Below, in pieces: positions 8,445 to 17,143 of a stretch of 64,000 nt of DNA. Position numbers and translations under genes: made by a program. The notes under the pieces are model-generated. The model made no database searches. It saw only the letters and a list, made by a program, of their open reading frames with translations, and had not been told where the DNA came from. The stretch is from Candidatus Aminicenans sakinawicola JGI OTU-1. Its GTDB lineage: Bacteria; Acidobacteriota; Aminicenantia; Aminicenantales; Aminicenantaceae. Numbering within the stretch: position 1 is the stretch's first letter; every line of letters begins with the position of its first letter. The stretch spans positions 1 through 64,000 of the forward strand of contig AWNV01000008.1 in the NCBI GenBank assembly GCA_000493965.1, in the 5' to 3' direction.

Positions 8445-9794
8445 ATGAAGAAATTATTCGGAACTGATGGGATAAGGGGAAAAGCAAACAAAGACCCAAT
8501 GACATCAGAGATGGCTGTGCAAATCGGCCGGGCGGTTGTACAAGTTTTGAAAAAGAAAGGGCACAGGCAGCGTGTTGTTGTTGGGAAAGACACCCGCCTT
8601 TCTGGATATTTGCTCGAAAGTGCTCTTGCCTCTGGAATTTCTTCAATGGGAGCAGATGTGATATCAGTGGGCCCTATGCCTACTCCGGGTATAGCTTTTA
8701 TTACAAACAATATGGATGCGGATTGCGGGATCGTTATTTCCGCATCCCATAATCCATTTAATGATAACGGGATAAAAATATTTTCCAAGGAGGGATTCAA
8801 ACTCTCTGATGACCAAGAACTTGAGATTGAGGAACTCATATTTTCGAAGAAACTGAGTAAACTTGTTTCTCCTTCTCATGAAGTCGGCCGTGCATTCCGG
8901 GGGGATGATGCCCGTGGAAGATATATTGTCTTTTTAAGGCATACTTTCCCAAAGGACATGAGCCTTGAGGGAATGAAAATTGTGCTTGATTGTGCAAATG
9001 GGGCGACATATAAGGTTGCTCCAACTCTATTTAGAGAAATGAGGGCTGAGGTAATTCCCATGGGTGTAAGTCCGGACGGAACAAACATCAACCTTGATTG
9101 CGGCACTCTCTATCCCGAACGCCTTGCGGAAAGGGTTATCCAGGAGAAAGCAGATATCGGCATAGCATTTGACGGAGACGGAGACAGGATGATTTCTATA
9201 GATGAGAAAGGCAGTGTAGTGAAAGGGAATAAAGTTCTTGCGATCTGTGCAAAGAATATGAAAGAAGAAGAGAGGTTGAAAAATAATTTAGTCGTATCTA
9301 CGGTCATGAGCAATATAGGTCTTTCTTATGCTCTTAGTAAAATGGGAATAGAGCACATAAAGTCAAGTGTCGGAGATAGATATGTCCTTAAAGAAATGCT
9401 AAAAAACGGAGCTGTTCTTGGGGGGGAGGAGTCTGGACATATCATCTTTCTTGAGCATCACACAACAGGAGACGGAATAATAACCGCTCTTCAGGTTCTT
9501 GCTGTCATGCAGAAAGAAAACAAGACCCTTTCTCAACTTTCAAGAGTCATGAAGACTTATCCTCAGGTCTTGATAAATGTGGATGTCAAGAGTAAGCCCA
9601 GGTTGAAGGGCATACCGGAAATAGTGAAAGTTATTGAGGAAGTTGAAAAAGAGTTAGGCAGTAGGGGAAGGGTTCTTGTCAGGTATTCGGGCACGCAGTG
9701 TGTATGCCGCGTGATGGTAGAGGGCCCAACAAAAAAAGAAACCGAAAGGCTTGCAATGAAGATGTCCAGTGTTGTAAAGGAAAAGTTAGGCTGA
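8445..9794 (+). CDS. glmM: Phosphoglucosamine mutase
   Basis: The enzyme converts glucosamine-6-phosphate to glucosamine-1-phosphate on the UDP-GlcNAc pathway to peptidoglycan and LPS. The sequence starts with the family signature KKLFGTDGIRGKAN. The catalytic phosphoserine is in ISASHNPFNDNG (about residue 100), the metal loop is AFDGDGDRMI (about 240), the sugar loop is GEESGHIIF, and the phosphate-binding loop is RYSGTQCVCRVMVEG. One oddity is Cys-Val-Cys where RYSGTEPxxR-type enzymes usually have Glu-Pro: the loop reads SGTQCVCR. Length (449) is typical. The TGA overlaps the glmS ATG (TGATG, 9792-9796), so both steps of glucosamine synthesis are coupled. Confidence 0.96.
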   Translation: MKKLFGTDGIRGKANKDPMTSEMAVQIGRAVVQVLKKKGHRQRVVVGKDTRLSGYLLESALASGISSMGADVISVGPMPTPGIAFITNNMDADCGIVISASHNPFNDNGIKIFSKEGFKLSDDQELEIEELIFSKKLSKLVSPSHEVGRAFRGDDARGRYIVFLRHTFPKDMSLEGMKIVLDCANGATYKVAPTLFREMRAEVIPMGVSPDGTNINLDCGTLYPERLAERVIQEKADIGIAFDGDGDRMISIDEKGSVVKGNKVLAICAKNMKEEERLKNNLVVSTVMSNIGLSYALSKMGIEHIKSSVGDRYVLKEMLKNGAVLGGEESGHIIFLEHHTTGDGIITALQVLAVMQKENKTLSQLSRVMKTYPQVLINVDVKSKPRLKGIPEIVKVIEEVEKELGSRGRVLVRYSGTQCVCRVMVEGPTKKETERLAMKMSSVVKEKLG

Positions 9795-11629
9795 TGTGTG
9801 GAATTATTGGTTATATAGGAAACAGGAATGCCACCAGTGTTTTAATCAATAGCCTAAAGAAGCTTGAATACCGCGGGTATGATTCTGCAGGCATTGCAGT
9901 CATCGGAAAGCAGGGCTTGGAGCTGGCCAGATGCAAGGGCAAAATTTCAAAGTTGGAGCAGTTGATAGAAGGTCGGAAATTAACAGGGAAGATAGGCCTT
10001 GGTCACACAAGATGGGCAACCCATGGGAGGCCTTCCGAAGAAAATGCACATCCTCACACGGACTGTGAAGGGAAGATTGTAATTGTCCATAACGGGATAA
10101 TAGAAAATTATCTTTCTCTAAAAAAATCTTTAAAAAGTGAAGGGCATGTATTTAAATCGGAAACCGATACGGAAGTCATTGCTCATCTGATTGAGAAGTA
10201 TTTTTTGAAAACCTGCAGTCTCCTTTCAAGTGTACAGGAAGTTGTAAAAAGAATTGAGGGCTCATATGCCATAGGTGTGATTTCATCCGATGAACCTCAA
10301 AATATTGTAGCAGCCCGTAAGGACTGCCCGCTTATAATTGGTCTGGGAAAAGGAGAGCACTTCATTGCATCGGATATCCCCGCAGTTTTAGATTACACAA
10401 AAAAAGTAATACATATGGAAAACGGGGAAACAGCAGTCATAAATAGGGATGGGGTTTCTGTTTATGACAGTGAAGGAAAGCCTGCAAAGAAGAAGATTTT
10501 TACGGTTGAATGGAATCCTGTTATGGCTGAAAAGGGCGGATTTAAGCATTTTATGCTGAAGGAAATATTCGAGCAGCCTAGAGCCATCCAGGATACTTTT
10601 CGCAGCAGGGCTGATCTGGAGAGTGGTGAGGTTTACCTTGACGGGTTAAACTTAACTAAAAATAAGATAAAATCTGTGCGGAAGATATTCCTGATTGCGT
10701 GCGGAACTGCCTATCATGCGGGGCTCATCGGCAAATTCCTGCTCGAAGAAATTGCAAAGATACCGTGCGAGGTTGATATCGCAAGTGAATTCCGCTACAG
10801 GGATCCGATCCTGGATGAAAAGACACTGGCAGTAATAATCACGCAGTCAGGAGAAACTGCAGATACGCTGGCCGCATTGATGGAAGCCAGATTGAAAGGA
10901 GCAAATACATTGGCAGTATGCAATGTGCTTGGTTCTACTGTGACCAGGGAAGCAGAAAGTATAATTTATACGCATGCTGGGCCGGAAATAGGTGTTGCAT
11001 CTACAAAAGCTTTCACGACCCAATTGACAGCGCTCTGCCTCCTTGCAATCTATCTTGGAAGGGCAAGGAAGACACTGGAGGAAGAAAAAGCCAAAAATAT
11101 AATACTCCATCTCCTTCGTATACCTAAACAGGTTAGGGGAATTCTTGAGAGTGAAGGCTTAATTTCTTCGTCCATAAAGAAGTACTTTAAAAAGGAGCAT
11201 TTCCTCTATCTCGGGCGCGGTATAAATTATCCCATTGCGCTTGAAGGAGCCCTGAAGCTGAAGGAGATCTCATATATTCATGCTGAAGGATATCCTGCGG
11301 GAGAGATGAAACACGGACCGATTGCATTGATAGACGAAAATATGCCGGTTGTAGCTGTTGCAACAGACAGTAAAGTTTATAAAAAAATAACTGCAAATAT
11401 CGAGGAAGTGAGAAGCAGGGACGGAATTGTGATTGCACTTGCGAATAAAGGAAACAAAAAGATAGAAAACCTTGCTGATGAGGTTTTTTATGTGCCGAAA
11501 ACTCTTGAGATCCTCTCACCAATCCTCAATATCATTCCGCTCCAGCTAATTGCTTATTACATAGCCCTATTAAGGGGCTGCGATGTCGACCAACCCAGAA
11601 ATCTCGCAAAGAGTGTTACAGTAGAATAA
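9794..11629 (+). CDS. glmS: Glutamine--fructose-6-phosphate aminotransferase
   Basis: This enzyme makes glucosamine-6-phosphate from fructose-6-phosphate and glutamine. The start is the ATG at 9794, because the mature nucleophile Cys must directly follow Met (MCGIIGYIGN). The N-terminal glutaminase domain spans about 1-230 (GHTRWATHGRPSEENAHPH). Two SIS sugar-isomerase domains follow, with CGTAYHAGLIGKF and the GETADTLAAL loop. The C-terminus DQPRNLAKSVTVE is the conserved family end. At 611 residues it has normal length. It is translationally coupled to glmM. With no spacer before it there is no room for a glmS ribozyme. Confidence 0.97.
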   Translation: MCGIIGYIGNRNATSVLINSLKKLEYRGYDSAGIAVIGKQGLELARCKGKISKLEQLIEGRKLTGKIGLGHTRWATHGRPSEENAHPHTDCEGKIVIVHNGIIENYLSLKKSLKSEGHVFKSETDTEVIAHLIEKYFLKTCSLLSSVQEVVKRIEGSYAIGVISSDEPQNIVAARKDCPLIIGLGKGEHFIASDIPAVLDYTKKVIHMENGETAVINRDGVSVYDSEGKPAKKKIFTVEWNPVMAEKGGFKHFMLKEIFEQPRAIQDTFRSRADLESGEVYLDGLNLTKNKIKSVRKIFLIACGTAYHAGLIGKFLLEEIAKIPCEVDIASEFRYRDPILDEKTLAVIITQSGETADTLAALMEARLKGANTLAVCNVLGSTVTREAESIIYTHAGPEIGVASTKAFTTQLTALCLLAIYLGRARKTLEEEKAKNIILHLLRIPKQVRGILESEGLISSSIKKYFKKEHFLYLGRGINYPIALEGALKLKEISYIHAEGYPAGEMKHGPIALIDENMPVVAVATDSKVYKKITANIEEVRSRDGIVIALANKGNKKIENLADEVFYVPKTLEILSPILNIIPLQLIAYYIALLRGCDVDQPRNLAKSVTVE

Positions 11630-11693
11630 TTCATCTTATTTAAATCTATGAATTGAAAAATTGCTTTTAAATCTGTTAAACTGTGAACTGGAT

Positions 11694-11771
11694 ACGCCTG
11701 TAGCTCAGTATGGATAGAGCAATGGATTCCTAATCCATGTGTCGCCGGTTCGAGTCCGGCCAGGCGTACCA
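11694..11771 (+). tRNA. tRNA-Arg (anticodon CCT)
   Basis: A full cloverleaf can be drawn. The acceptor stem is ACGCCTG with CAGGCGT (7 pairs), followed by discriminator A and an encoded CCA. The anticodon stem ATGGA/TCCAT encloses the loop TTCCTAA with anticodon CCT at 11729-11731. The T arm is GCCGG-TTCGAGT-CCGGC. The 3' half from 11715 is repeated exactly at 38923, because this gene is the integration site of the 27-kb element. The copy here is intact, so the tRNA stays functional. Confidence 0.97.
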
Positions 11772-11779
11772 TATGATAT
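11715..11779. repeat. attL: left 65-bp direct repeat
   Basis: These 65 bases are identical to 38923-38987; the identity stops on both sides (A versus C before, C versus A after). The repeat covers the anticodon arm, T arm, acceptor 3' strand and CCA of tRNA-Arg plus TATGATAT. Confidence 0.95.
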
Positions 11780-11848
11780 CTTATGTTATCAATAACTTAA
11801 CCTGTTTTTTATTTTTAGCCTGATTCATTAAAACTGAGTCATTTTTAG

Positions 11849-12043
11849 TCATTTTGTCCACACCGTGTCCACACGGAAATATTAGTATGGGTCTATTTTA
11901 TACTTTAATTGAGCCTTTAGAGGATCCTGAGCCCGGAGCGATACCCGGATACGCTTCTTATTCGGAGGGAAACCGACATACTTGTCGAAAAAGTAACGTC
12001 CAGTCTGGTTGTTTTTTACGGGATCTTCACGACGTTTTGGCAT
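11849..12043 (-). pseudogene. Remnant of a second tyrosine integrase
   Basis: Read on the minus strand, ATG at 12043 opens MPKRREDPVKNNQTGRY followed by FFDKYVGFPPNKKRIRVSLR, the typical N-terminal arm-binding start of tyrosine integrases. After 53 residues a TAA stops it, and the same frame continues as YFRVDTVWTK before a TGA. That tail resembles the C-terminal end of such integrases. The catalytic middle is therefore deleted. The remnant points at attL, so an earlier integrase probably lay at this end. The ATG overlaps the stop of the HicA-like gene (TAATG), which is likely fortuitous. Confidence 0.55.
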
Positions 12044-12044
12044 T
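12025..12044. repeat. 20-bp direct repeat, left of hicAB
   Basis: CTTCACGACGTTTTGGCATT is identical to 12709-12728. It encodes the first codons (MPKRRE, minus strand) of the integrase remnant. The two copies bracket the HicA/HicB pair, which suggests insertion into, or recombination across, the old integrase start. Confidence 0.7.
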
Positions 12045-12294
12045 AATGTTTATTAAGAAGATTTAATAATCCTTTTTTCCTAAGATTCGTTTGTTTATAT
12101 CCCAAAATAGCCATTAATGTCCCTTTAGGAAGAGACTCTTTTGTATAAGGGATAACTGTTACTCTTGTTATATTTTTAAATTCTTTTTTTAAAGAAACCC
12201 CATGTCTGCCAAATCTTTGTGCTATCCATTTATCTTTTTCTAGGATTTCTTTTAATTGAATTCCAGAAAGGGCAGGAATCTTGCTATATTTCAA
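12043..12294 (-). CDS. hicA: HicA-like toxin (YcfA family)
   Basis: This 83-residue protein resembles HicA mRNA interferases with a double-stranded-RNA-binding-like fold. It has KIPALSGIQLKEILEKDKW, then a long middle and VTVIPYTKESLPKGTLMAILGY. In canonical HicA the catalytic His lies in a G-S/T-H motif; here the corresponding place reads RHGVSLKKE, so the His is shifted and activity is uncertain. It starts with TTG that overlaps the stop of the upstream HicB-like gene (TTGA at 12294-12291). The order antitoxin then toxin is the less common hicBA arrangement. Confidence 0.65.
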   Translation of the reverse strand: MKYSKIPALSGIQLKEILEKDKWIAQRFGRHGVSLKKEFKNITRVTVIPYTKESLPKGTLMAILGYKQTNLRKKGLLNLLNKH

Positions 12295-12605
12295 TTATTT
12301 AATAATTCTTTATCAATTGGATAAATATAGGGGGCTACATATGTATTCATATCAAAAGGCCCTGTAACTTTAATTTCTCTTTTTTTGGGTTTATAATTAA
12401 AAACTTTGATTTTATGTTTAGCAAAAAAGTTAGCACATTCTCCCACGTCTTCAAGTGTATTAAGATGGAGAAGAACAGCTTCTTCAATTCTCTCTTTAAC
12501 TTTATTAAAAGTACCTGCAAAAGTAGATGTTCCTAATTCTTCACAATATGCAATCCAATTTTTTCCCTCTTCTTTAAATTTGAAGGTAAGCACTAAATAT
12601 TTCAT
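12291..12605 (-). CDS. hicB: HicB-like antitoxin
   Basis: The N-terminus MKYLVLTFKFKEEGKNWIAY, continuing CEELGTSTFAG, and the following helix KVKERIEEAVLLHLNTL are the HicB RNase-H-like fold. The C-terminal part (about 60-104) is not a recognised DNA-binding domain. It probably neutralises the overlapping HicA-like toxin. GAGGAG upstream of ATG 12605 supports the start. Both genes lie between the 20-bp direct repeats at 12025 and 12709. Confidence 0.65.
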   Translation of the reverse strand: MKYLVLTFKFKEEGKNWIAYCEELGTSTFAGTFNKVKERIEEAVLLHLNTLEDVGECANFFAKHKIKVFNYKPKKREIKVTGPFDMNTYVAPYIYPIDKELLNN

Positions 12606-12708
12606 TTCTCCTCTTTCTCTAATATTAATTTATAAAGTATTAAAAAGTGTCTGTCAATAGCCTCTAGGGGTGATTTTTTTTATCTTCTATGTAATAATAC
12701 GATTTTCA

Positions 12709-12728
12709 CTTCACGACGTTTTGGCATT
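12709..12728. repeat. 20-bp direct repeat, right of hicAB
   Basis: Exact second copy of 12025-12044. Beyond the 20 bases the two sites diverge on both sides. Confidence 0.7.
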
Positions 12729-12761
12729 GAGTAATTAAACTAAATTTTTTCAACGGAATTG

Positions 12762-12980
12762 TCAAAATTTATATATTGCTAATTTAAAACTACCTTCGTC
12801 CTTGCATTTTGGACATTGCAAGTGAATTTTCATAATAGTCCAATTTCTAATATCATATTTTTGTTCATCTGTATATGTCGGGGCGTCATGAGAAATCTCA
12901 ATAGCATTATGGAAAATCTCATCACATTCTGAACATTTAAATTCTAGGTAATCACTCCCACGCTCTATAGGTTTTATCAT
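12762..12980 (-). CDS. Small zinc-ribbon hypothetical protein
   Basis: The 72-residue product has two Cys pairs, FKCSECDEIF and LQCPKCKDEG, which suggest one zinc ribbon. No family was recognised. AAGGAGG lies 8 bases before ATG 12980, so translation is likely. It lies 648 bases (12114-12761 region includes hicAB) inside the left end of the element and is read toward attL. Confidence 0.6.
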   Translation of the reverse strand: MIKPIERGSDYLEFKCSECDEIFHNAIEISHDAPTYTDEQKYDIRNWTIMKIHLQCPKCKDEGSFKLAIYKF

Positions 12981-13043
12981 TATAATTTCCTCCTTTTTTA
13001 TTTCTCTGAATGAGAAATTTTACTCCTTTTATCCGTCTTCTCT

Positions 13044-13114
13044 AATGAAACGATCAATGCTAAGCTGTCTTATCATCCCCGGGAATCCAAGCCTGTCTGG
13101 CTTTCATTCGCTTC
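13044..13114 (-). repeat. Structured repeat, copy A
   Basis: On the minus strand this ~70-bp unit has ends AATGAAA and TTTCATT in inverted orientation and a core CCCGGGGATGATAAGACAGC. It aligns over most of its length with copy B at 18616 and partly with copies C (33491) and D (34114). It lies immediately 3' of the DUF5677-like gene. Confidence 0.65.
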
Positions 13115-13878
13115 TATCGTTGTACTTCGTTTTTAAGAGCTAACATCCTTTCATGAAATTTATTACACTCAAAATCATGTCCTAATTTTTCATAATCATT
13201 CCGGATAGACAATAACTTCAATAACAATCGACAACTCATATAAAGTGTAGATTTTGTCTTTCTTAGGTTTACAATGGGCTCTATAGTTATATCATCAGGA
13301 TTATCTTTAAATAAAGACAGACCTAAGTATCCAGCATGAGTTGATATTGATAAGCCCCTATATGCAAACATTAAATCTCCGCCTATATATTTATCTATAA
13401 TTGCACTAACTCCATTCTCATCTGGCTTAAACCAAAAAATATGGGGTGTCCCTGATTTAATATATTGTACTGCCTTCTGTTTTGCTTCTTTATCTTTTAA
13501 CATATTTATCCATTGTTCTATTGTTTCTTTAGCATTTCTCCTTCTATATTCAGGAAATGCATTATCTTTTAAAATTTGGAAAAAAGAATGACAACAATAC
13601 TTAAAAGCCATATATTCAGGAAATTCATTATTAATAATTGCTAGACAATTTGCGATATATTCCATCATTGTTCTTAATAATATTGGAGCTATATGAGCCC
13701 ATCCCCCATCACAAAGTGTTAAAATCGCCTGATGTATGTTTACAGCGTCAGTCATTAATTTATCAATAGCAACATAAACAATATCTTCCATATGGTGTTC
13801 ATTTTCCCTTTTAGTTTTAGATGAATTTTGAACTTCTGAATAAAATTTAACTAAATCTCTGTGAATATCGATCATCAT
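13114..13878 (-). CDS. DUF5677-like hypothetical protein
   Basis: The 254-residue, mostly helical protein resembles DUF5677. It has ILLRTMMEYIANCLAI near residue 70 and the YRGLSISTHAGYLGL motif near 175, which are the family hallmarks. Its function is unknown; relatives occur in accessory regions. Two adjacent ATGs (13878, 13875) are possible starts with no clear ribosome-binding site. The 3' end abuts structured repeat A. The 255 bases upstream to 14133 hold nothing recognisable. Confidence 0.6.
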   Translation of the reverse strand: MMIDIHRDLVKFYSEVQNSSKTKRENEHHMEDIVYVAIDKLMTDAVNIHQAILTLCDGGWAHIAPILLRTMMEYIANCLAIINNEFPEYMAFKYCCHSFFQILKDNAFPEYRRRNAKETIEQWINMLKDKEAKQKAVQYIKSGTPHIFWFKPDENGVSAIIDKYIGGDLMFAYRGLSISTHAGYLGLSLFKDNPDDITIEPIVNLRKTKSTLYMSCRLLLKLLSIRNDYEKLGHDFECNKFHERMLALKNEVQR

Positions 13879-14133
13879 TCTAGTTATACTTATTATGTTA
13901 AAGGGGAATTAATAACATTTGCTCTGCCTTTACTTCTTCTTATACTTTTTGCCCCTCTCAATCATCCTATTTAGCACCTAGATCAACGGCCTCGATAAGA
14001 TTTTTAATAAGCTGATTATTTGCTTTCATTTTGATTTGCCCTTTTTTTTGTTTTTTATCTATTTAGAATTTTAATAGTTGAATTTTATGATACAAAAAAC
14101 GAATCTGAGCGAGTACAATATCTACATACAAGG

Positions 14134-14763
14134 TCAAAAAGTGTAGGCAAGTCCGAGTAAAGTAATAATGGAGGTTTGTGATTGGTCTTGGGCCATGTAT
14201 TGATAACGGCCGTTTACAAATAAACCTAAAGATTGCGAAATATTTATCACTAAACCTATGCCACCAAAAGCTGTTATCGGATATTTATGATCAGGCGGCT
14301 CAATCAAGGTTTCATATCCAAATTGAGATATGTATGTTTTTACCTCTGCACCTATTGAGTAGCTAACTCCAGCCCCGCCATTGACGAAAAATCTCAAAGT
14401 TGGATTTTTAATAACATTAAAACCGACTGTTATAAATCCAGAGAGGTATTCATAAGTCTTGATTTTTACTTTGTCATTATCTGAAGTATCTGTTAGAGTC
14501 GTCTCTCCGTTCAGGTTATAGTGTGCTTCAAGTCCGAAAAAGACAACTCCGGAACCGGTGGTTACCCCGAATCCAAATCCTATAGTATTATAGGAAGATG
14601 CCAGTGGAAAATCGTTTTCCCCTGCCTTGTAGTCAGCCTCTGAACCTGAGGAATTCATAAAATTTCCTTTTCCGAATAGATAAAGATCTGTCTTGCTATA
14701 AACAAAATTTGTTAAAGAAAGAATCAAAATCGAAATCAAAATTACTTTAAAATATTTCACCAA
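14134..14763 (-). CDS. Small outer-membrane beta-barrel protein
   Basis: A signal peptide (1-23, ILSLTNFVYS) precedes alternating beta strands, for example GFGFGVTTGSGVVFFGLEAH, and a terminal strand ending in TYF-type LGLAYTF. A C-terminal Phe is the usual BAM recognition residue. The size (209) and glycine/aromatic pattern fit an eight-stranded OmpA/OmpX/OmpW-type barrel. It begins 12 bases after the C1A peptidase gene on the same strand, so the two are probably co-transcribed. Its role may be to hold or export that peptidase, which is inference. Confidence 0.75.
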   Translation of the reverse strand: MVKYFKVILISILILSLTNFVYSKTDLYLFGKGNFMNSSGSEADYKAGENDFPLASSYNTIGFGFGVTTGSGVVFFGLEAHYNLNGETTLTDTSDNDKVKIKTYEYLSGFITVGFNVIKNPTLRFFVNGGAGVSYSIGAEVKTYISQFGYETLIEPPDHKYPITAFGGIGLVINISQSLGLFVNGRYQYMAQDQSQTSIITLLGLAYTF

Positions 14764-14775
14764 TTATTTCCTTTG

Positions 14776-16098
14776 TTAATATTTTCCTTTTCCTTTTTTC
14801 ACATTGATTACAGTGATCTTTACAGTCTGAGATCGCTCAAATATGTCGTCTGTAACAAAGAACGTTACATGGTATTCCCCAGATTGTGTATAAGAAGGAG
14901 TCCAATCAAATTGCCTATTCGAACTTGTGAAGGTAGCTCCAGAGGGAAGCGATGTAGCACTGAAAGTTAATGGATCATTATCTGGATCTTTAGCAGTAAT
15001 CTGAAATGATAATGCCTGGCCTTCTTTCACGGTTTGATCTGCTATGGTGGCCATGACTGGGGGCTTATTATTTAATATAAGTGAGACACCCCATGCCTTC
15101 ATAACCCACAATCCTCCTTTGCATTCACCCATTCGAATACGAAAGTACCCGTTTTCACCCCAATTTGTTCCCCAGGAGTTCTTGCATATCCAGTAATTGT
15201 CTTTTTCGCTATATCCGATAAGAACAACACTATGGTCTCCTTCATAATTGGCAGTAGCAGTTTTTTCATAAACACCTGACCTGTAATTATAAAAATCAGA
15301 ATAAACTTCAATATAGAATGTTAAAGCTCCGTCCTGGAGAGCTGTTTTGATAGCGTTTTTATTCACGGTGGATTGAGTGACAAAGCCCCATCCTCGAATC
15401 TTACACAATTCTTTTTCCCAGTCACTGCACAGGAAACAAGGAATATCATCCGCTTTATAAGGGAAACAAGATTCTGAAACAACACCGCTTGTCTCTATAT
15501 ACTTTAAAGCTTCCCAATCGTATCCTCCTGAATCACAGTTGCCTGTAGAAGAGCAGGAAATTAAATCCTGTTCAGATAAATCAGGATACTTTAGCAAAAG
15601 AATGTTAGAATTATCAAAATCGTCTGTGGTTTTAAGATAGGAATCAAATTGATTGGTCTTTATATCCGCAGAAACTGGTTGGGTGGAATATAAGCCTTTT
15701 TCAATGTTATACATTGTTTCTACAACTCCACAGGTAGCGAAAGCCCAGCAGGCTCCACAGCTTCCTTGACTTTTAACAGTAGTCATATAATTCTTTCCTT
15801 TTATTGATCTCCAGTCTATTGAATTTGGAAGTTCAACTTTCCCTTGGATGTAAACAAATTTTTCCGGGTCTTCATATAGCGGTATAATGGCTCCCAATCT
15901 TTGTTTTTTTTCTTCGGGTGAAAGATAAGTAAGAGATGTTTCCCCTGCTACCCACTCTAATCCTTGGAGTCGGATTTGCAAATTAATTCTTTTGATTTCC
16001 TCTCGATCAAAATCCCGCCTAGATTGGAAACCAACAACGGAAATGGAAAACACTACAAGAAACAAAATTAAAAAAGCTAAAACTAACTTACGCATCAT
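14776..16098 (-). CDS. Secreted papain-family (C1A) cysteine peptidase with Ig-like domain
   Basis: A signal peptide (about 1-23) and an I29-like propeptide region (about 30-85) are followed by the C1A catalytic domain. The active-site Cys is in SQGSCGACWAF (about 115), the His in GDHSVVLIGYS (about 286) and the Asn in CKNSWGTNWGENGYFRI (about 304). A C-terminal cadherin-like Ig domain (about 340-430, NKPPVMATIADQTVKEGQAL then DPDNDPLTFSATSLPSGATF) ends in a basic tail KKGKGKY. It should be exported and may act at the cell surface. Papain-type proteases are uncommon in bacterial mobile elements. The downstream beta-barrel gene is a likely partner. Confidence 0.9.
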   Translation of the reverse strand: MMRKLVLAFLILFLVVFSISVVGFQSRRDFDREEIKRINLQIRLQGLEWVAGETSLTYLSPEEKKQRLGAIIPLYEDPEKFVYIQGKVELPNSIDWRSIKGKNYMTTVKSQGSCGACWAFATCGVVETMYNIEKGLYSTQPVSADIKTNQFDSYLKTTDDFDNSNILLLKYPDLSEQDLISCSSTGNCDSGGYDWEALKYIETSGVVSESCFPYKADDIPCFLCSDWEKELCKIRGWGFVTQSTVNKNAIKTALQDGALTFYIEVYSDFYNYRSGVYEKTATANYEGDHSVVLIGYSEKDNYWICKNSWGTNWGENGYFRIRMGECKGGLWVMKAWGVSLILNNKPPVMATIADQTVKEGQALSFQITAKDPDNDPLTFSATSLPSGATFTSSNRQFDWTPSYTQSGEYHVTFFVTDDIFERSQTVKITVINVKKGKGKY

Positions 16099-16119
16099 TT
16101 TTCCCTTTTTAGTAAATCA

Positions 16120-17140
16120 ATGTTTTTATGAAAGTAATATAATTTGATAGCCAAAATTTTAATCTTGCCTTTAATTGATCCCTACTGCTGTTTTTTATGG
16201 TTTTATTTTATGCCCCATAAACATATCTGTCAACCCAAGGCTATTTATTTGATTCTAGGTAAAACTTCATCCCTCATTTATCCCTTTTTAGCACCTCTCC
16301 TTCTGAGTATTTAAGAAAGCTGCAGATGAATCATTCGTTCCTCTCTTGGATTTATATGAGGTGCCGTTATGAAGGTCATAACATTATCAAATAAAATAGG
16401 GAATAAAAAAACATTCTATAAAAGGGGGGATCAAAGAAGGCTCGGATCTATTCATGCATATCCTTTTCTTCCAGCTTAGAGCCTTCATAGAGGGCTTCTA
16501 CGGAAAAAAGAATTAAAATGAATGGTATTTAAAGGGGCAACTTATTCCTCTTTCTGGGAGCCCCTTTAAGCCCTGATCTCAGGTAGCACCGGGTGTCTAT
16601 CCTTTTCCTTGTCTAAATATGTTAGTATTATTTTGGGAATAAAACACTGAAAAGATGATCTAGATCTAAATATTCACTTCCCATTTCCACCTGATTTTTG
16701 GTTGTTTTTAGGTTTTTATATCCCAAAAAAGCTATTTTACAGTGGGTGAAATCCCGCTTTTTTCGCATAACGATGGGATAAAATTTAAAAACTATTCTAC
16801 CCCGAGAAAAGAGTTGACATAATCACACTTAGGCGACATAACAAATTCCTGGCTCTTTAAGGAATCTCTATGAAAATGGCAACCAGCGAGAGCTGCTAGT
16901 ATAAATGTGATTCAATCATAACCCTCTTCCCATACCTTGGCATAGCCAGAATTCGATGCAGGGGGGATATGGGGCTTTTTGGATTTTTCCACTTCTGCAA
17001 TTCATGTACCCTTGCTCTCCTGATTTTAAAAATTTCCCTATAGGGGTTTTTAAGTTTGCAGAGTTTAGAATATCAAAATTTTATTTTAGTGAATCAATTT
17101 AATATAGGAGATCAGTGGAGCTCCTTGTTAGGAATTTTGC
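16120..17140. other. 1-kb gene-poor stretch with a strong inverted repeat
   Basis: No convincing reading frame is seen. At 16529-16538 and 16560-16569 the bases TTAAAGGGGC and GCCCCTTTAA form a perfect 10-bp stem with a 21-base loop, which could be a terminator or the stem of a small RNA. Two smaller stem candidates lie at 16480-16500. The stretch probably contains decayed sequence. Confidence 0.4.
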
Positions 17141-17143
17141 AAA

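Noticed and set aside
9698..9793. Upstream extension of glmS
   Set aside because: GlmS needs Cys at position 2; the ATG at 9794 gives MCGIIGYIGN and overlaps the glmM stop.
9750..9800. glmS ribozyme
   Set aside because: The glmM and glmS genes overlap, so no leader exists.
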